Shown here in pieces: positions 1 to 8,999 of a stretch of DNA of 64,000 nt (position 1 is the first letter of the stretch; the number at the start of each line of letters is the position of its first letter). The stretch covers positions 4,588,001 to 4,652,000 of the forward strand of contig NZ_CP009287.1 of the NCBI RefSeq assembly GCF_000758705.1. The letters are read 5' to 3'. The notes beneath the pieces are model-generated. The model was given only the letters and a program-made list of their open reading frames with translations. It searched no databases and had not been told where the DNA came from. The position numbers and the translations under genes were made by a program. The DNA comes from Paenibacillus graminis (GTDB taxonomy: Bacteria; Bacillota; Bacilli; Paenibacillales; Paenibacillaceae).

Positions 1-2
1 AA

Positions 3-242
3 AGCAATAATATGGAAACGGTTCAATCGCTTGTTGCTACCGGAATGGGTGTGACACTGGTTCCCCATTTTATCGCCCGTGCGCCGCGCAGTGAATTTGT
101 TCCTGTATACCTGCCGCTTGCCGATCCGGTGCCCAGCCGTACACTGGTCGTCGCCTACCGGCGCGGCCGCTATTTGTCCAACGCTGCCGAGGCTTTTATG
201 GAAACGTTCAGAACGACGGTCAAAGATCTATCAGTGGAATAG
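3..242 (+). CDS. LysR-family transcriptional regulator, C-terminal fragment (cut by window edge)
   Basis: The frame is open from the left edge, so only the last 79 or so residues are present. The stretch with VATGMGVTLVPHFIA, followed by a run of polar and aromatic residues and an ending in an ETFRTTV helix, is typical of the end of the effector-binding domain of LysR regulators. The N-terminal winged helix would lie outside the window. The target genes cannot be inferred. A strong terminator follows about 55 bases downstream, so this is the last gene of its unit. Confidence 0.75.
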   Translation, partial: SNNMETVQSLVATGMGVTLVPHFIARAPRSEFVPVYLPLADPVPSRTLVVAYRRGRYLSNAAEAFMETFRTTVKDLSVE

Positions 243-296
243 TTACTAAAATTCAAGTTATACTTGTTTTTGTCCAGTATAGTTTACTGCTATGAA

Positions 297-340
297 AAAA
301 GCCCTTCCGGCTCACTTTTGCGGCTGGGAGGGCTTTTCAA
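297..340 (+). terminator. Intrinsic terminator after the LysR gene
   Basis: AAGCCCTTCC and GGGAGGGCTT form a GC-rich hairpin followed by TTTTC. It ends the plus-strand LysR unit. The A-rich 5' flank means it could also act on the minus strand. Confidence 0.8.
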
Positions 341-440
341 AAAATGAAATGAAACGCTATATACCGATGCTATAAAGGTTCTTTCTTTTTCTCATTGAAA
401 CGGAACGTTTCTTGCCTCTGCAGCCGTTTCGGCTTGCAGC

Positions 441-638
441 TTATTTGCGCAAATTATGCTGGGTGACCAGACGGTTCTGATCATCGGTCATCCGGGCTGT
501 GCTCTCGTCGACCAGACCTTTTGTGCGTGAATCCACGGTGTTCTCCTCAACAAATTCCCGCATAGCCTTGTTTTGAACCTCGGCTGCTTCCGTGGAATTT
601 CGATTCTGTTCCTGCTGGACGTTGTCGTTCTTACTCAA
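441..638 (-). CDS. Small hydrophilic protein of unknown function (65 aa)
   Basis: This short, highly polar protein is rich in Gln, Asn, Glu and Thr, with no hydrophobic segment or cysteine. The start is TTG at 638-636, placed behind a strong ribosome binding site (AGGAGGTGG, about 646-654), which argues that it is really translated. I do not recognise the family. Small polar proteins with this composition are common in spore formers and may be spore-associated, but nothing in the sequence proves that. It stands alone between the LysR terminator and the divergent proline promoter. Confidence 0.6.
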   Translation of the reverse strand: MSKNDNVQQEQNRNSTEAAEVQNKAMREFVEENTVDSRTKGLVDESTARMTDDQNRLVTQHNLRK

Positions 639-748
639 GTCTATCCACCTCCTGGTAACAGATTATAAGTATTTTACCCCATCTCCTACAGGATAAACAT
701 TAGATTTCCCTGACAATGCCCCTGCCAAAAATAATCCTCCCCTGCTCT

Positions 749-777
749 TTGCAAACCCCACTCCTCCATGGTATTCT
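749..777 (+). promoter_or_regulatory. Candidate sigma-A promoter of the proB leader
   Basis: TTGCAA (749-754), a 17-base spacer and TATTCT (772-777) lie just upstream of the T-box leader. The predicted start is near 784, which matches the 5' end of the first T-box stem. Confidence 0.55.
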
Positions 778-785
778 AGATGACA

Positions 786-1031
786 AACAGTGAAACGTGC
801 AGACGGGACCAGTACGAATAGGCGCTTACCCGCGATCAGAGAGTGAATTCCGGCAGGCTGGGAGAATTCACCGCGGTTGTCCATTCGGAAATCCTACCCC
901 CGAGCGGCCTGCCTAGCAGGACGGAAACTCCCGTTATGAGAATGAAGTCGGATGAACCCTCATCAATGAAGGTGGTACCGCGGAAGTTAACAAGCTTTCG
1001 TCCTTTGCTAAGTCTAAGGATGGGGGCTTTT
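786..1031 (+). promoter_or_regulatory. T-box riboswitch (proline-type) of proB
   Basis: The leader carries the conserved T-box sequence AAGGTGGTACCGCGG (969-983) followed by a terminator hairpin, CTTTCGTCCTT against AAGGATGGGGGCTTTTT (about 991-1031). Upstream are an AGAGAG element (839-844), an apical stem GTGAATTC/GAATTCAC, and a basal stem of GACGGGA pairing with TCCCGTT. In the position expected for the specifier loop, opposite AGTA, is CCT (912-914) followed by A, a proline codon. That fits the downstream gene. Uncharged tRNA-Pro would stabilise the antiterminator and switch on proline synthesis. The specifier assignment is by eye. Confidence 0.88.
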
Positions 1032-1075
1032 TGTCATTTCCCGCATGAAATATTGTACAATCGAGAAGGAAGTGA

Positions 1076-2185
1076 ATGACATTGACAACACGAATCGTGG
1101 TCAAAATCGGCAGCAGCTCGCTTACCGGACCGGAAGGCGGACTGAACCGTGAAGCGGTTGCTTTTTTTGCCGCTGAGATCGCCGGTCTGCAGAAGGACGG
1201 CTGTGAAGTGCTGCTGGTTACCTCCGGAGCTGTAGCTGCCGGATTCCGGGGCATCGGCTACCCTACACGTCCCAAGCTGCTGCATGAGAAGCAGGCGGCA
1301 GCGGCGGTGGGCCAGGTGATGCTGATGCAGGCCTATCAAGAGGCTTTTGCGAAATATGGCATCCCCACCGCGCAGATTCTGCTGACAAGGACCGACTTTT
1401 GCAGCCGCCGGGCAATGAATAATGCTGTAATGACGGTTGAAGAGCTGCTCCGGCAGGGAGCTGTGCCTATATTCAACGAAAATGATACCGTTTCGGTAGA
1501 TGAGCTGAAATTCGGGGATAACGATACCTTATCCGCGCTGGTAGCCAATCTCCTGAAAGCTTCCCATCTCCTCGTTCTGACGGATATGGACGGCTTGTAC
1601 AGCGGAGATCCGCGCAAGCATCCGGGCGCCACACGGTATGAGCGTGTTGAGGAGATTACTCCGGAGATTTATGCCATTGCCGGGGGAGCGGGCTCCAGTG
1701 TAGGCACTGGCGGCATGCGCTCCAAGATCGATGCGGCCAAAATCGCCACACGCGGCGGAGTGCCCGTCTTTGTAGGCAGGGCAACCGAACCTGGCGATCT
1801 GCAGCTGGCAGCGGCAGGCACCGGCAAAGGTACCTATTTTGACACAACGCTCTCTTCCCTGCCTGTTAAGAAACAGTGGCTTGGCTTCATGTCCACCCCG
1901 CTGGGCTCCCTGTATGTAGATGAAGGTGCAGTAGAGGCGCTGCTCCATGGCGGGCACAGCCTGCTGCCGGTTGGGGTAAAGCGGATTGAAGGCAGCTTTC
2001 ATTCCGGTGATGTGGTAGAGGTCCTTGGTCCGGACGCCAAGCTTCTCGGACGGGGAATTGTGAATTACGACGACTCCCAGCTGCGCACGATCCAGGGGCT
2101 GCCCAGCGGTCAGATTGTACCGAGGCTGGGCGAGGTTCACCGCCTGGAGGTCATCCACCGTGATGAATGGATTACCTTGCGCTAA
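1076..2185 (+). CDS. proB: Glutamate 5-kinase
   Basis: ProB catalyses the first step of proline synthesis, ATP-dependent phosphorylation of glutamate to gamma-glutamyl phosphate, in the cytoplasm. The amino-acid-kinase domain fills about residues 1-255, with VVKIGSSSL near the N-terminus, the NENDTVS region and GTGGMRSKIDAAK near residue 210. A C-terminal PUA domain follows (about 275-365). Length 369 aa is normal for the PUA-containing form. The ATG at 1076 has GAAGGAAG just upstream; an in-frame TTG at 1082 is a possible alternative. The gene lies directly behind a proline T-box and before proA, so it should be induced when tRNA-Pro is uncharged. Confidence 0.97.
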   Translation: MTLTTRIVVKIGSSSLTGPEGGLNREAVAFFAAEIAGLQKDGCEVLLVTSGAVAAGFRGIGYPTRPKLLHEKQAAAAVGQVMLMQAYQEAFAKYGIPTAQILLTRTDFCSRRAMNNAVMTVEELLRQGAVPIFNENDTVSVDELKFGDNDTLSALVANLLKASHLLVLTDMDGLYSGDPRKHPGATRYERVEEITPEIYAIAGGAGSSVGTGGMRSKIDAAKIATRGGVPVFVGRATEPGDLQLAAAGTGKGTYFDTTLSSLPVKKQWLGFMSTPLGSLYVDEGAVEALLHGGHSLLPVGVKRIEGSFHSGDVVEVLGPDAKLLGRGIVNYDDSQLRTIQGLPSGQIVPRLGEVHRLEVIHRDEWITLR

Positions 2186-2213
2186 CCTGCGGTAACATCT
2201 TCAAACACAATAT

Positions 2214-2283
2214 GGCGTATGCTTCCCAAGCAGCTTGATCGAAGTCAATTCAGGAAGTATCGCTAACAAATCTTTTAGGAGGG
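2214..2283 (+). repeat. 5'-leader cassette, copy in front of proA
   Basis: A hairpin (GCGTATGCTTCC 2215-2226 with GGAAGTATCGC 2253-2263) is followed by CGCTAACAAATCTTTT and the ribosome binding site AGGAGGG. The same arrangement occurs before proC (3562-3637) and rex (14306-14460). It is therefore a repeated unit that supplies the ribosome binding site rather than a gene-specific leader. Confidence 0.7.
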
Positions 2284-2288
2284 TTAAT

Positions 2289-3536
2289 ATGAGTGAGGTT
2301 GTTGACAAGGCAGCATTAGCTAAGGAAACTGCCGGTGTTCTGGCCAGCCTGAGTACCGGGCAAAAAAATGAGGCCTTGCAGATCATGGCAGAAGCCCTGA
2401 TCCGTGAAGCTCCAGCCATCATCGCCGCCAATGCTGAAGATTTGGAGCGCGGACGGCTCGGCGGCACTCCCGAATCGATGCTGGACCGTCTGGCACTGGA
2501 CGTCAGCCGGATCACAAGCATTGCAGAGGGGCTTCAGCAAATAGCCGAGCTCCCAGATCCGATTGGCGACCGCCTGGAAACCTTCGAACGCCCGAACGGG
2601 CTGCACATTCAAAAGATCCGCGTTCCACTGGGTGTCATCGGCATTATTTATGAAGCGCGGCCCAATGTAACCGTAGATGCAGCCGGGTTATGTCTAAAAA
2701 CCGGAAATGCCGTTGTCCTGCGCGGCGGCTCCTCCGCTCTGTCGTCCAACCGCAAAATCATCGAAGTGCTGCACCGGGCCCTTGCCGAAACAGCCATTCC
2801 AAGCCAGGCGCTGCAGCTGATCGAAGATCCGAACCGCTCCTCTGTGGATCAAATGCTCAAGCTGAACGGACTGCTTGATGTCATTATTCCGCGCGGCGGG
2901 AGTGCGCTGATCCAGAACGTCGTGCTCAATGCCACGGTACCCGTCATCGAAACGGGAGCAGGCATATGCCATACCTTCCTAGATGCCGGCGCTGACCCGG
3001 AAATGGCATTATCCATCAGTTTAAATGCCAAGGCCCAACGCCCTTCTGTGTGCAACTCCATGGAAACGCTGCTGGTCCACAGGGACTATGCCGCAGAGCA
3101 TCTTCTTCCATTAGCAGAAGCCTTCCGCAAGATCCCTGTGGAATTGCGCGGCTGTTCGGAGACTGTAGCCCTGATACCGTGGGCAATTCCCGCAGCCAGA
3201 GGAGATTTTGCCACCGAGTACAATGACTATATTCTTAACATCAAAATTGTCGATGGCCTGGACGAAGCCTTGCAGCACATCGCCGAGTTCAGCACCAAAC
3301 ATTCCGAATGCATTGTAACCAGGGATGTTGGAAACGCCGAACGTTTCCTGCAGGAAGTGGATGCCGCGGCTGTCTATCATAATGCCTCGACGCGTTTCAC
3401 CGATGGCTTCGAGTTCGGATTTGGGGCAGAGATCGGCATCAGCACCCAGAAGCTGCATGCCCGCGGCCCTATGGGACTGCCGGCGCTGACCTCAACCAAA
3501 TACAAAATTCACGGCTCGGGACAAATCCGGGGGTAA
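2289..3536 (+). CDS. proA: Glutamate-5-semialdehyde dehydrogenase (gamma-glutamyl phosphate reductase)
   Basis: ProA reduces gamma-glutamyl phosphate with NADPH to glutamate semialdehyde, the second step of proline synthesis. The protein has the aldehyde-dehydrogenase fold, with YEARPNVTVDAAGLCLKTGN in the cofactor half, GAGICHTF, and the catalytic cysteine in RPSVCNSMET near residue 255. It ends with the conserved ALTSTKYKIHGSGQIRG region. I chose ATG 2289, 18 codons inside the longest frame, because it follows AGGAGGG at 2277-2283 and gives the usual 415 aa. It lies 103 bases after proB; the gap holds a repeated leader cassette. Confidence 0.97.
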   Translation: MSEVVDKAALAKETAGVLASLSTGQKNEALQIMAEALIREAPAIIAANAEDLERGRLGGTPESMLDRLALDVSRITSIAEGLQQIAELPDPIGDRLETFERPNGLHIQKIRVPLGVIGIIYEARPNVTVDAAGLCLKTGNAVVLRGGSSALSSNRKIIEVLHRALAETAIPSQALQLIEDPNRSSVDQMLKLNGLLDVIIPRGGSALIQNVVLNATVPVIETGAGICHTFLDAGADPEMALSISLNAKAQRPSVCNSMETLLVHRDYAAEHLLPLAEAFRKIPVELRGCSETVALIPWAIPAARGDFATEYNDYILNIKIVDGLDEALQHIAEFSTKHSECIVTRDVGNAERFLQEVDAAAVYHNASTRFTDGFEFGFGAEIGISTQKLHARGPMGLPALTSTKYKIHGSGQIRG

Positions 3537-3561
3537 GCATATATTACAGTGAGCCTAGCTC

Positions 3562-3637
3562 ACAAAATTAAGAGTATGCTTCCGATGCAAGTTTTTCGGA
3601 GAGATTCGATGAAGAATACGCTCAAAACTTTTAGGGG
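3562..3637 (+). repeat. 5'-leader cassette, copy in front of proC
   Basis: GTATGCTTC (3574-3582) pairs with GAAGAATAC (3611-3619). After it come ACGCTCAAAACTTTT and the ribosome binding site AGGGGG. The upstream CACAAAATTAAGA also matches the rex copy. The stem is conserved between loci while its loop is not, which suggests selection on structure or a recent shared origin. Confidence 0.7.
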
Positions 3638-3648
3638 GACTAAGAGCC

Positions 3649-4515
3649 ATGTGTCAGCAACCTGCAGTTCCATTAATTAATCATAAGATTGTTTTTTACG
3701 GGGCGGGTTCGATGGCGGAAGCGATTGTGCGCGGGATGATTGCCCGCAATGTGGTCGATTCCGGTAATATCGTGATGCTGAACCGCAGCAGCAGTGAACG
3801 CCTGAGCGAGCTGCGCAGCCGGTACGGAGTCCTCGGCAGCAATGATCCTGAACAAAAAAATGATTATCTGCGCACAGCCCCGGTCATCGTGCTTGCCATG
3901 AAGCCGAAGGATGCTGCCGAGGCTCTCCGCAGCTTAGGAACTCTGCTCTCTCCGGATCAGCTGGTGATTTCCGTGATCGCGGGGATGACCATCCGTACGA
4001 TGCAGGGCTTGCTCGGCAAGTCCCAGCCGGTAGTGCGCACCATGCCTAATACCTCCAGCTCCATTGGACTGGGAGCAACCGGCATCGCTTATTCCAAAGA
4101 AGTGGACGAGCAGAGCCGCCGGACGGCGCTCAATATTTTTGAGGCTGTCGGATTAACCTCGGTCATTGATGAAGAACGTATGGAGACCCTGACCGGGATT
4201 TCGGGCAGTGGTCCAGCATATATCTATTACATGATGGAAGCGATGATCGCCGCAGGAATCCGTGGAGGCCTGCCGGCCGAACAGAGCAGAGAGCTGACGG
4301 TTCAGACTGTCCTTGGCGCTGCCCGGATGGTGCAGCAGACCGGTGAAGAACCAGCCGCCCTGCGCAAAAAAGTGACCTCGCCGAACGGCTCCACACAAGC
4401 AGCACTAGAAGTGCTGGAGAAGGGCGATTTCTTCGAGACGGTAATTTCCGCTGTGAACCGCTGTGCCGAACGCTCCCGTGAAATGGGTCTGGCCCTGGAA
4501 AAAGAGCTCTCATAA
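3649..4515 (+). CDS. proC: Pyrroline-5-carboxylate reductase
   Basis: ProC makes proline from pyrroline-5-carboxylate with NAD(P)H. The Rossmann motif FYGAGSMAEAIVRGM is near residues 17-31, VRTMPNTSSSIGLGATG is in the middle, and the family signature GISGSGPAYIYYMMEA starts near residue 182. The C-terminus carries VTSPNGSTQAALEVLE. Length 288 aa includes a short N-terminal extension before the fold. The start ATG 3649 follows AGGGGGAC. It is the third gene of a plus-strand proline block and is followed by a strong terminator. Unlike proB it has no T-box of its own. Confidence 0.96.
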   Translation: MCQQPAVPLINHKIVFYGAGSMAEAIVRGMIARNVVDSGNIVMLNRSSSERLSELRSRYGVLGSNDPEQKNDYLRTAPVIVLAMKPKDAAEALRSLGTLLSPDQLVISVIAGMTIRTMQGLLGKSQPVVRTMPNTSSSIGLGATGIAYSKEVDEQSRRTALNIFEAVGLTSVIDEERMETLTGISGSGPAYIYYMMEAMIAAGIRGGLPAEQSRELTVQTVLGAARMVQQTGEEPAALRKKVTSPNGSTQAALEVLEKGDFFETVISAVNRCAERSREMGLALEKELS

Positions 4516-4566
4516 ACGATGGATCCTATACACACCAGGCGATTCCATAGCTAACCTTAAATCTAA

Positions 4567-4617
4567 AACACCCGTACTTCCAGGCTGATGCAGCCAGGTA
4601 TAGTACGGGTGTTTTTA
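4567..4617 (+). terminator. Terminator at the end of the proline block
   Basis: ACACCCGTACT and AGTACGGGTGT pair around an internal loop and are followed by TTTTTATT. It lies between the convergent proC and dnaD genes. Confidence 0.85.
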
Positions 4618-4667
4618 TTAAATATAAGATTAAACCGCTGTGCGTTATATCTTTCCAGGTATCCTAG

Positions 4668-5441
4668 TTATCTCCCGCCGCCGCGGAACTTCTGGGTATA
4701 AGCTTTGACATCCTGGGCATTTTTCACCCGGTTGCGGGCCCATTCCAGGAGAATGCGGTCAATATAGCGGAAATGAATCTTTCCGGCGAATACAGACTCT
4801 TTCAGAGCCAGCAGAATTAATTCCTCGGGGTATTTGTCCTGGTCTACCCAGCCGGAGATGGTTTCACATTCCATGGGGGAAAGCGGGCGTCCGAATTCCT
4901 TCTCAAAAATGGTAAACAGACTGCGGTTCTCTTCAGCGTCTTTACCCGCTGCAGAAGGGAACGTTCTACCGTATCCGCCATCAGGAGCAGGAGCTCCGGT
5001 ATGATGGGCAGATTCACGAAGGCTTGGCAGATTTCCAGCAGGCTTGGGGCTGGAGGAATTGGCCGATTCCTGAACAGCTCCTGCCAAAAATGCGCCAAGC
5101 TTGCCGTACAATCCAGAGAAATTATAGCGTTCATAGTGGATATCCCTCAGCTCATCGTTGTCTTCATCAATGCTGATGAAGCCTTCCTTCATCAGCTTCT
5201 GCAGTTCTCCTGCTATTGCGGTAATACTCCGCCCTGTCACCGCCTGCAGTTCCTCCAGGGAAGGGAACTCTATTCCTTCCACTTGGCGGAAAGAGAACAG
5301 ATGAATCAGCAGCATCGCTTCACTGCCAGTCAAGTTGAGCTTCCGGTAATACTTCAAGAGCGCGTAAGGAATGACGGCCATCCCGTTCTGGAGGCCAAAT
5401 GACACGCCTTCGCCCCAGGTATTCCATCCTTTGCCGTCCAT
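4668..5441 (-). CDS. dnaD: DnaD-family primosomal/replication-initiation protein
   Basis: DnaD-type proteins help load the replicative helicase at oriC and during restart. The N-terminal part (to about residue 100) reads as a winged-helix DnaD domain, with LLKYYRKLNLTGSEAMLLIH and a SLEELQAVTGRS helix-turn-helix-like stretch. A low-complexity linker follows, then a C-terminal DnaD domain with FEKEFGRPLSPMECETIS and a final LLEWARNRVKN helix. I chose ATG 5441, with AAAGGGGG upstream, over a longer frame that runs into asnS. This gives 257 aa. It sits 20 bases after asnS, as in Bacillus, but no nth gene follows; proC converges instead. Confidence 0.93.
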   Translation of the reverse strand: MDGKGWNTWGEGVSFGLQNGMAVIPYALLKYYRKLNLTGSEAMLLIHLFSFRQVEGIEFPSLEELQAVTGRSITAIAGELQKLMKEGFISIDEDNDELRDIHYERYNFSGLYGKLGAFLAGAVQESANSSSPKPAGNLPSLRESAHHTGAPAPDGGYGRTFPSAAGKDAEENRSLFTIFEKEFGRPLSPMECETISGWVDQDKYPEELILLALKESVFAGKIHFRYIDRILLEWARNRVKNAQDVKAYTQKFRGGGR

Positions 5442-5461
5442 GCGCAGCCCCCTTTGCCAGC

Positions 5462-6757
5462 CTATGGGTACAGACGGTACAACGTACGAGGGAACGGAAT
5501 CGTTTCCCGCACATGGTCCAAACCGCAAATCCAAGCTACTGTCCGTTCAAGTCCAAGACCGAAACCGGAGTGCGGCACAGAACCATATGTGCGCAGATCC
5601 ATGTACCATTTGTAGGCATCCATTGAAAGATTATGTTCCTTGAAGCGCTCTTCGAGCAATGCCGGATCATCGATACGCTGGGATCCGCCTATGATCTCCC
5701 CATAGCCTTCAGGAGCAATCATATCCGCGCAGAGCACAACCTCAGGACGTTCAGGATGCGGCTTCATATAGAATGCCTTGAACGAAGCCGGGTAATGCGT
5801 AATGAAAACCGGTTTGTCATTGGCCTCGGCAATCGCTGTTTCATGCGGTGCCCCGAAGTCATCCCCCCAGGCAATCTCATATCCTTTTTCATTCAGGAAC
5901 TTGATCGCATCATCATAGGTGATACGCGGGAACGGCGCTTTGATATTCTCCAGCTTGGAGACATCGCGGCCAACCGCTTCCAGCTCTGCACGGCAGTTCT
6001 TCAGCACGGACTGCACTACAAAGCTGATGAATTCCTCCTGTACTCGCAAGCTTTCCTCATGGTCGGTGAAGGCCATTTCCGGCTCAATCATCCAGAACTC
6101 GATCAGATGACGGCGGGTTTTGGACTTCTCGGCACGGAAGGTCGGACCGAAGGAATAGACACGGCCAAGCGCCATTGCCGCAGCTTCCATGTACAGCTGT
6201 CCGCTTTGCGTCAGATAGGCATCTTCTTCAAAATACTTGGTGTGGAACAGATTGGTAGTACCTTCTGCCGAGGTTGGCGTCAGGATTGGCGGATCCACCT
6301 TTGTAAATCCGTTCTCGTTGAAAAATTGCTGAACCGCGCGGATGATTTCCGCACGAATCACGAGCACAGCCCGCTGCTTCGCGGAACGAAGCCAGAGGTG
6401 ACGGTGATCCATCAGGAAATCCACGCCGTGCTCCTTCGGGGTGATCGGATAATTCTCTGTAAGATGCAATACTTGTATCCCCGTCACAGTCATTTCATAT
6501 CCGGATTGACTGCGCGGCTCCTCGCGGATGATTCCGGTCACATACAGTGAACTTTCCTGCGTCAGGCTTTTGGCATCATCCCATACTTGCTCCGGCACTT
6601 CCGATTTCACCACTACGCCCTGAATATAGCCTGTACCATCCCGGAGCTGCAGGAACTGAATTTTGCCGCTGGAGCGCTTGTTATTGATCCAACATCCAAT
6701 CACAACAGTTTCTCCAACATGCTCATTCACGTTCTTGATTACACTCTTGTTAGCCAT
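5462..6757 (-). CDS. asnS: Asparaginyl-tRNA synthetase
   Basis: AsnS charges tRNA-Asn. The N-terminal OB-fold anticodon-binding domain (about residues 15-105) is followed by a class II core. Motif 2 appears as [20 protein letters not shown] near residue 205, and motif 3 as [21 protein letters not shown] near residue 412. The start ATG 6757 ([10 protein letters not shown]) has AGGAGAG about 12 bases upstream. The longer frame adds 61 residues that do not resemble the family and overlap the ackA end. Length 431 aa is normal. It is followed by dnaD and preceded by ackA in a tightly packed minus-strand group. Confidence 0.96.
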   Translation of the reverse strand: MANKSVIKNVNEHVGETVVIGCWINNKRSSGKIQFLQLRDGTGYIQGVVVKSEVPEQVWDDAKSLTQESSLYVTGIIREEPRSQSGYEMTVTGIQVLHLTENYPITPKEHGVDFLMDHRHLWLRSAKQRAVLVIRAEIIRAVQQFFNENGFTKVDPPILTPTSAEGTTNLFHTKYFEEDAYLTQSGQLYMEAAAMALGRVYSFGPTFRAEKSKTRRHLIEFWMIEPEMAFTDHEESLRVQEEFISFVVQSVLKNCRAELEAVGRDVSKLENIKAPFPRITYDDAIKFLNEKGYEIAWGDDFGAPHETAIAEANDKPVFITHYPASFKAFYMKPHPERPEVVLCADMIAPEGYGEIIGGSQRIDDPALLEERFKEHNLSMDAYKWYMDLRTYGSVPHSGFGLGLERTVAWICGLDHVRETIPFPRTLYRLYP

Positions 6758-6779
6758 GCCTAATGATCTCTCCTCTGAT

Positions 6780-7988
6780 TTAGCCGTTAATTCCTTGCAC
6801 AATACGATAAGTATCGCGTGCAATGACAAGCTCCTCGTTTGTCGGAACCACGAGCACCTGCACCTTGGACTCTGCCGTAGAGATACGGCGCGGATCGCCG
6901 GAGCGGACCTTATTGGCTTCTGCATCCAGTTCAATTCCAAGGAACGTAAGGTTATTCAGCACTTTGGCACGCAGCACGGCGGCATTCTCGCCAACACCGG
7001 CAGTAAATACAATTACATCTACTCCGTTCATCGCTGCAGCGTAAGAACCGATATACTTCCGCAGACGGTACTCATACATATCAAAAGCAAGCGTAGAGTT
7101 AGGCTCGCCTTTTTCCGCACCATCAATAATATCACGCATGTCGCTGCTGACGCCAGAAATAGCCAAAAGGCCGCTATGCTTGTTCAGCATCGAATTAACT
7201 TCACCCACGGACAACTCTTCCTTGTTCATTACGTAAGGAACGATAGCCGGGTCCAAGTCACCGCTGCGGGTACCCATCATCAGACCTTCAAGCGGTGTCA
7301 TCCCCATTGAAGTGTCGATAGACAGGCCGCCGTCAACGGCAGTCACGCTGGCACCGTTACCGATGTGGCAAGTAATGATCTTGAGATCTTCAAGCGGGCG
7401 GTCCAGGAATTCAGCAGCAGCCTTGCTGACGAAATCATGGGAGGTGCCGTGTGCGCCATAGCGGCGGACCTTGTATTTGTTGTACAGCACTCTTGGAATG
7501 GCATACATATAAGCCTTCTCAGGCATCGTCTGATGGAACGCAGTGTCAAAAACAACAACCTGCGGCACGCCGGGCATGTTGACCTCAGTTGCTGAAATCC
7601 CCATCATTGCAGCCGGATTATGCAGCGGTGCAAGATCGAACAGCTGGCGGATCTTGGTCTTCGCATCGGCATCAACCAGTGCGGAAGCCTTGAAAAATTC
7701 GCCGCCGTGAACTACGCGGTGTCCAACAGCATTGATCTCGTCGATCGAAGAGATCACACCGTGCTCCTTGTCAGTCAGACAGGCCAGCACTTTGCGGATC
7801 GCTGTATTGTGTTCAAGAATTTCGCTGACTTCCGTAACTTCCTGCTTCCCGGTCGGCTTATGGTTCAGAATGGAGGAATCCATCCCGATGCGCTCTACCA
7901 AACCTTTGGCAAGTACGGATTCATCGGTCATATTGTACAGCTGGTACTTTAGAGAAGAACTGCCTGAATTAATAACTAGAATATTCAT
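6780..7988 (-). CDS. ackA: Acetate kinase
   Basis: AckA interconverts acetyl phosphate and acetate with ADP/ATP, giving ATP in overflow or fermentative metabolism. The N-terminal phosphate-binding signature [13 protein letters not shown] is at residues 7-19. [27 protein letters not shown] and [10 protein letters not shown] are the further ASKHA-fold motifs. Length 402 aa is normal. Its ATG overlaps the stop of the preceding acyl-CoA dehydrogenase gene by 4 bases, so the two are translationally coupled. No pta gene is present nearby. Confidence 0.96.
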   Translation of the reverse strand: MNILVINSGSSSLKYQLYNMTDESVLAKGLVERIGMDSSILNHKPTGKQEVTEVSEILEHNTAIRKVLACLTDKEHGVISSIDEINAVGHRVVHGGEFFKASALVDADAKTKIRQLFDLAPLHNPAAMMGISATEVNMPGVPQVVVFDTAFHQTMPEKAYMYAIPRVLYNKYKVRRYGAHGTSHDFVSKAAAEFLDRPLEDLKIITCHIGNGASVTAVDGGLSIDTSMGMTPLEGLMMGTRSGDLDPAIVPYVMNKEELSVGEVNSMLNKHSGLLAISGVSSDMRDIIDGAEKGEPNSTLAFDMYEYRLRKYIGSYAAAMNGVDVIVFTAGVGENAAVLRAKVLNNLTFLGIELDAEANKVRSGDPRRISTAESKVQVLVVPTNEELVIARDTYRIVQGING

Positions 7989-8857
7989 ACACGGTCACCA
8001 TCCTTGTCATACTTGAAGAAGCCTTCGCCCGATTTCATGCCCAGTTGTCCCGCACGCACCATTTTCTTAAGAATCGTGGAAGGACGGTATTTCAGTTCAC
8101 CGTACTCACGGAACATATTTTCCAGTGCGGCAAGAACGGAATCCAGACCAAAACGGTCAGCCATTTCAAGCGGCCCATGCTGGAACTGGTAGCCGATACG
8201 CATAGCATCGTCGATATCTTCAGGAGAAGCAACACCCTCTTGCAGAACATGCATAGCCTCGTTTATAAACAGGCAAATGAGGCGTGAAGATACAAACCCC
8301 GGGGATTCGTAAATCATGACGCCCTTTTTCTCAACAATTTCATCAACAAAGGCTTTGGTATCTTCAAAAGTGCTGTCGGAAGTTTTCAGTCCGCGCACAA
8401 TCTCAACGAGATCCACCTTCCCTACAGGATGTATAAAATGCATGCCGATGACGCGTTCCGGGTACATTGTAGAACTGGCAAGCTCAGTCAAGCTGAGTGT
8501 AGACGTGTTGCTGGCCAGAATAATGTGACTCGGACACACCTGATCGAGCTGATTGAATACTTTTTGCTTCGCTTCCAGATCCTCGGTAATGGTCTCAATA
8601 ACCATATCACAGGAGCTGAGTTCTGCGAAGTGTGTCACTTTTTGAATACGGCTGAGGATAAGCTTCTTTTCGGCTTGGGTAATAGCCCATTTCTCAAGCT
8701 GTTTGTCGAGACTTGTCTCGATCATTGCATAAGAATAGTCCAGTCTTTCTGCGGTTTTCTCCACCAGCATAACATCCAGGCCCTTGGCTGCCAGCATTTC
8801 AGCAATCCCTTGGCCCATTGTGCCACCACCGATGACACCAATTTTCTTAAAATTCAT
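7985..8857 (-). CDS. 3-hydroxybutyryl-CoA (3-hydroxyacyl-CoA) dehydrogenase
   Basis: This enzyme oxidises or reduces 3-hydroxyacyl-CoA with NAD(P). The N-terminal dinucleotide site is GVIGGGTMGQGIAEML (about 7-22). ASNTSTLSLTELA and the catalytic histidine region GMHFIHPVGKVDLVEIV (near 138) follow. The C-terminal dimer domain has GFVSSRLICLFINEAMHVLQEG and ends [14 protein letters not shown]. Length 290 aa fits the Hbd/MmgB type. It is directly upstream of, and overlaps, ackA. No thiolase, crotonase or butyryl-CoA gene lies nearby, so the physiological substrate (butyrate, polyhydroxybutyrate or beta-oxidation) is open. Confidence 0.92.
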   Translation of the reverse strand: MNFKKIGVIGGGTMGQGIAEMLAAKGLDVMLVEKTAERLDYSYAMIETSLDKQLEKWAITQAEKKLILSRIQKVTHFAELSSCDMVIETITEDLEAKQKVFNQLDQVCPSHIILASNTSTLSLTELASSTMYPERVIGMHFIHPVGKVDLVEIVRGLKTSDSTFEDTKAFVDEIVEKKGVMIYESPGFVSSRLICLFINEAMHVLQEGVASPEDIDDAMRIGYQFQHGPLEMADRFGLDSVLAALENMFREYGELKYRPSTILKKMVRAGQLGMKSGEGFFKYDKDGDRV

Positions 8858-8968
8858 CTAAAAGTCTCCATCCTTTCAGGTATCTATACTTTTGTATTGT
8901 ACCTTGTCTGTCGTAAAAAATAAGTAGCCCGACATATAATAATATCTTAGCATGTCTGAAAAGTAAAA

Positions 8969-8999
8969 AAAAATAACCGGCATAAAGAATTATGCCGGT
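8969..8999 (-). terminator. Terminator of the FtsH-like operon
   Basis: Read on the minus strand, ACCGGCATA and TATGCCGGT form a hairpin followed by a run of T residues. The stop codon of the FtsH-like gene lies inside the stem. Confidence 0.85.

Noticed and set aside
843..1079. 78-codon plus-strand frame before proB
   Set aside because: It lies inside the T-box leader and has no homology-like features.
5633..6550. 305-codon plus-strand frame opposite asnS
   Set aside because: It is a mirror frame of a gene with complete class II synthetase motifs.
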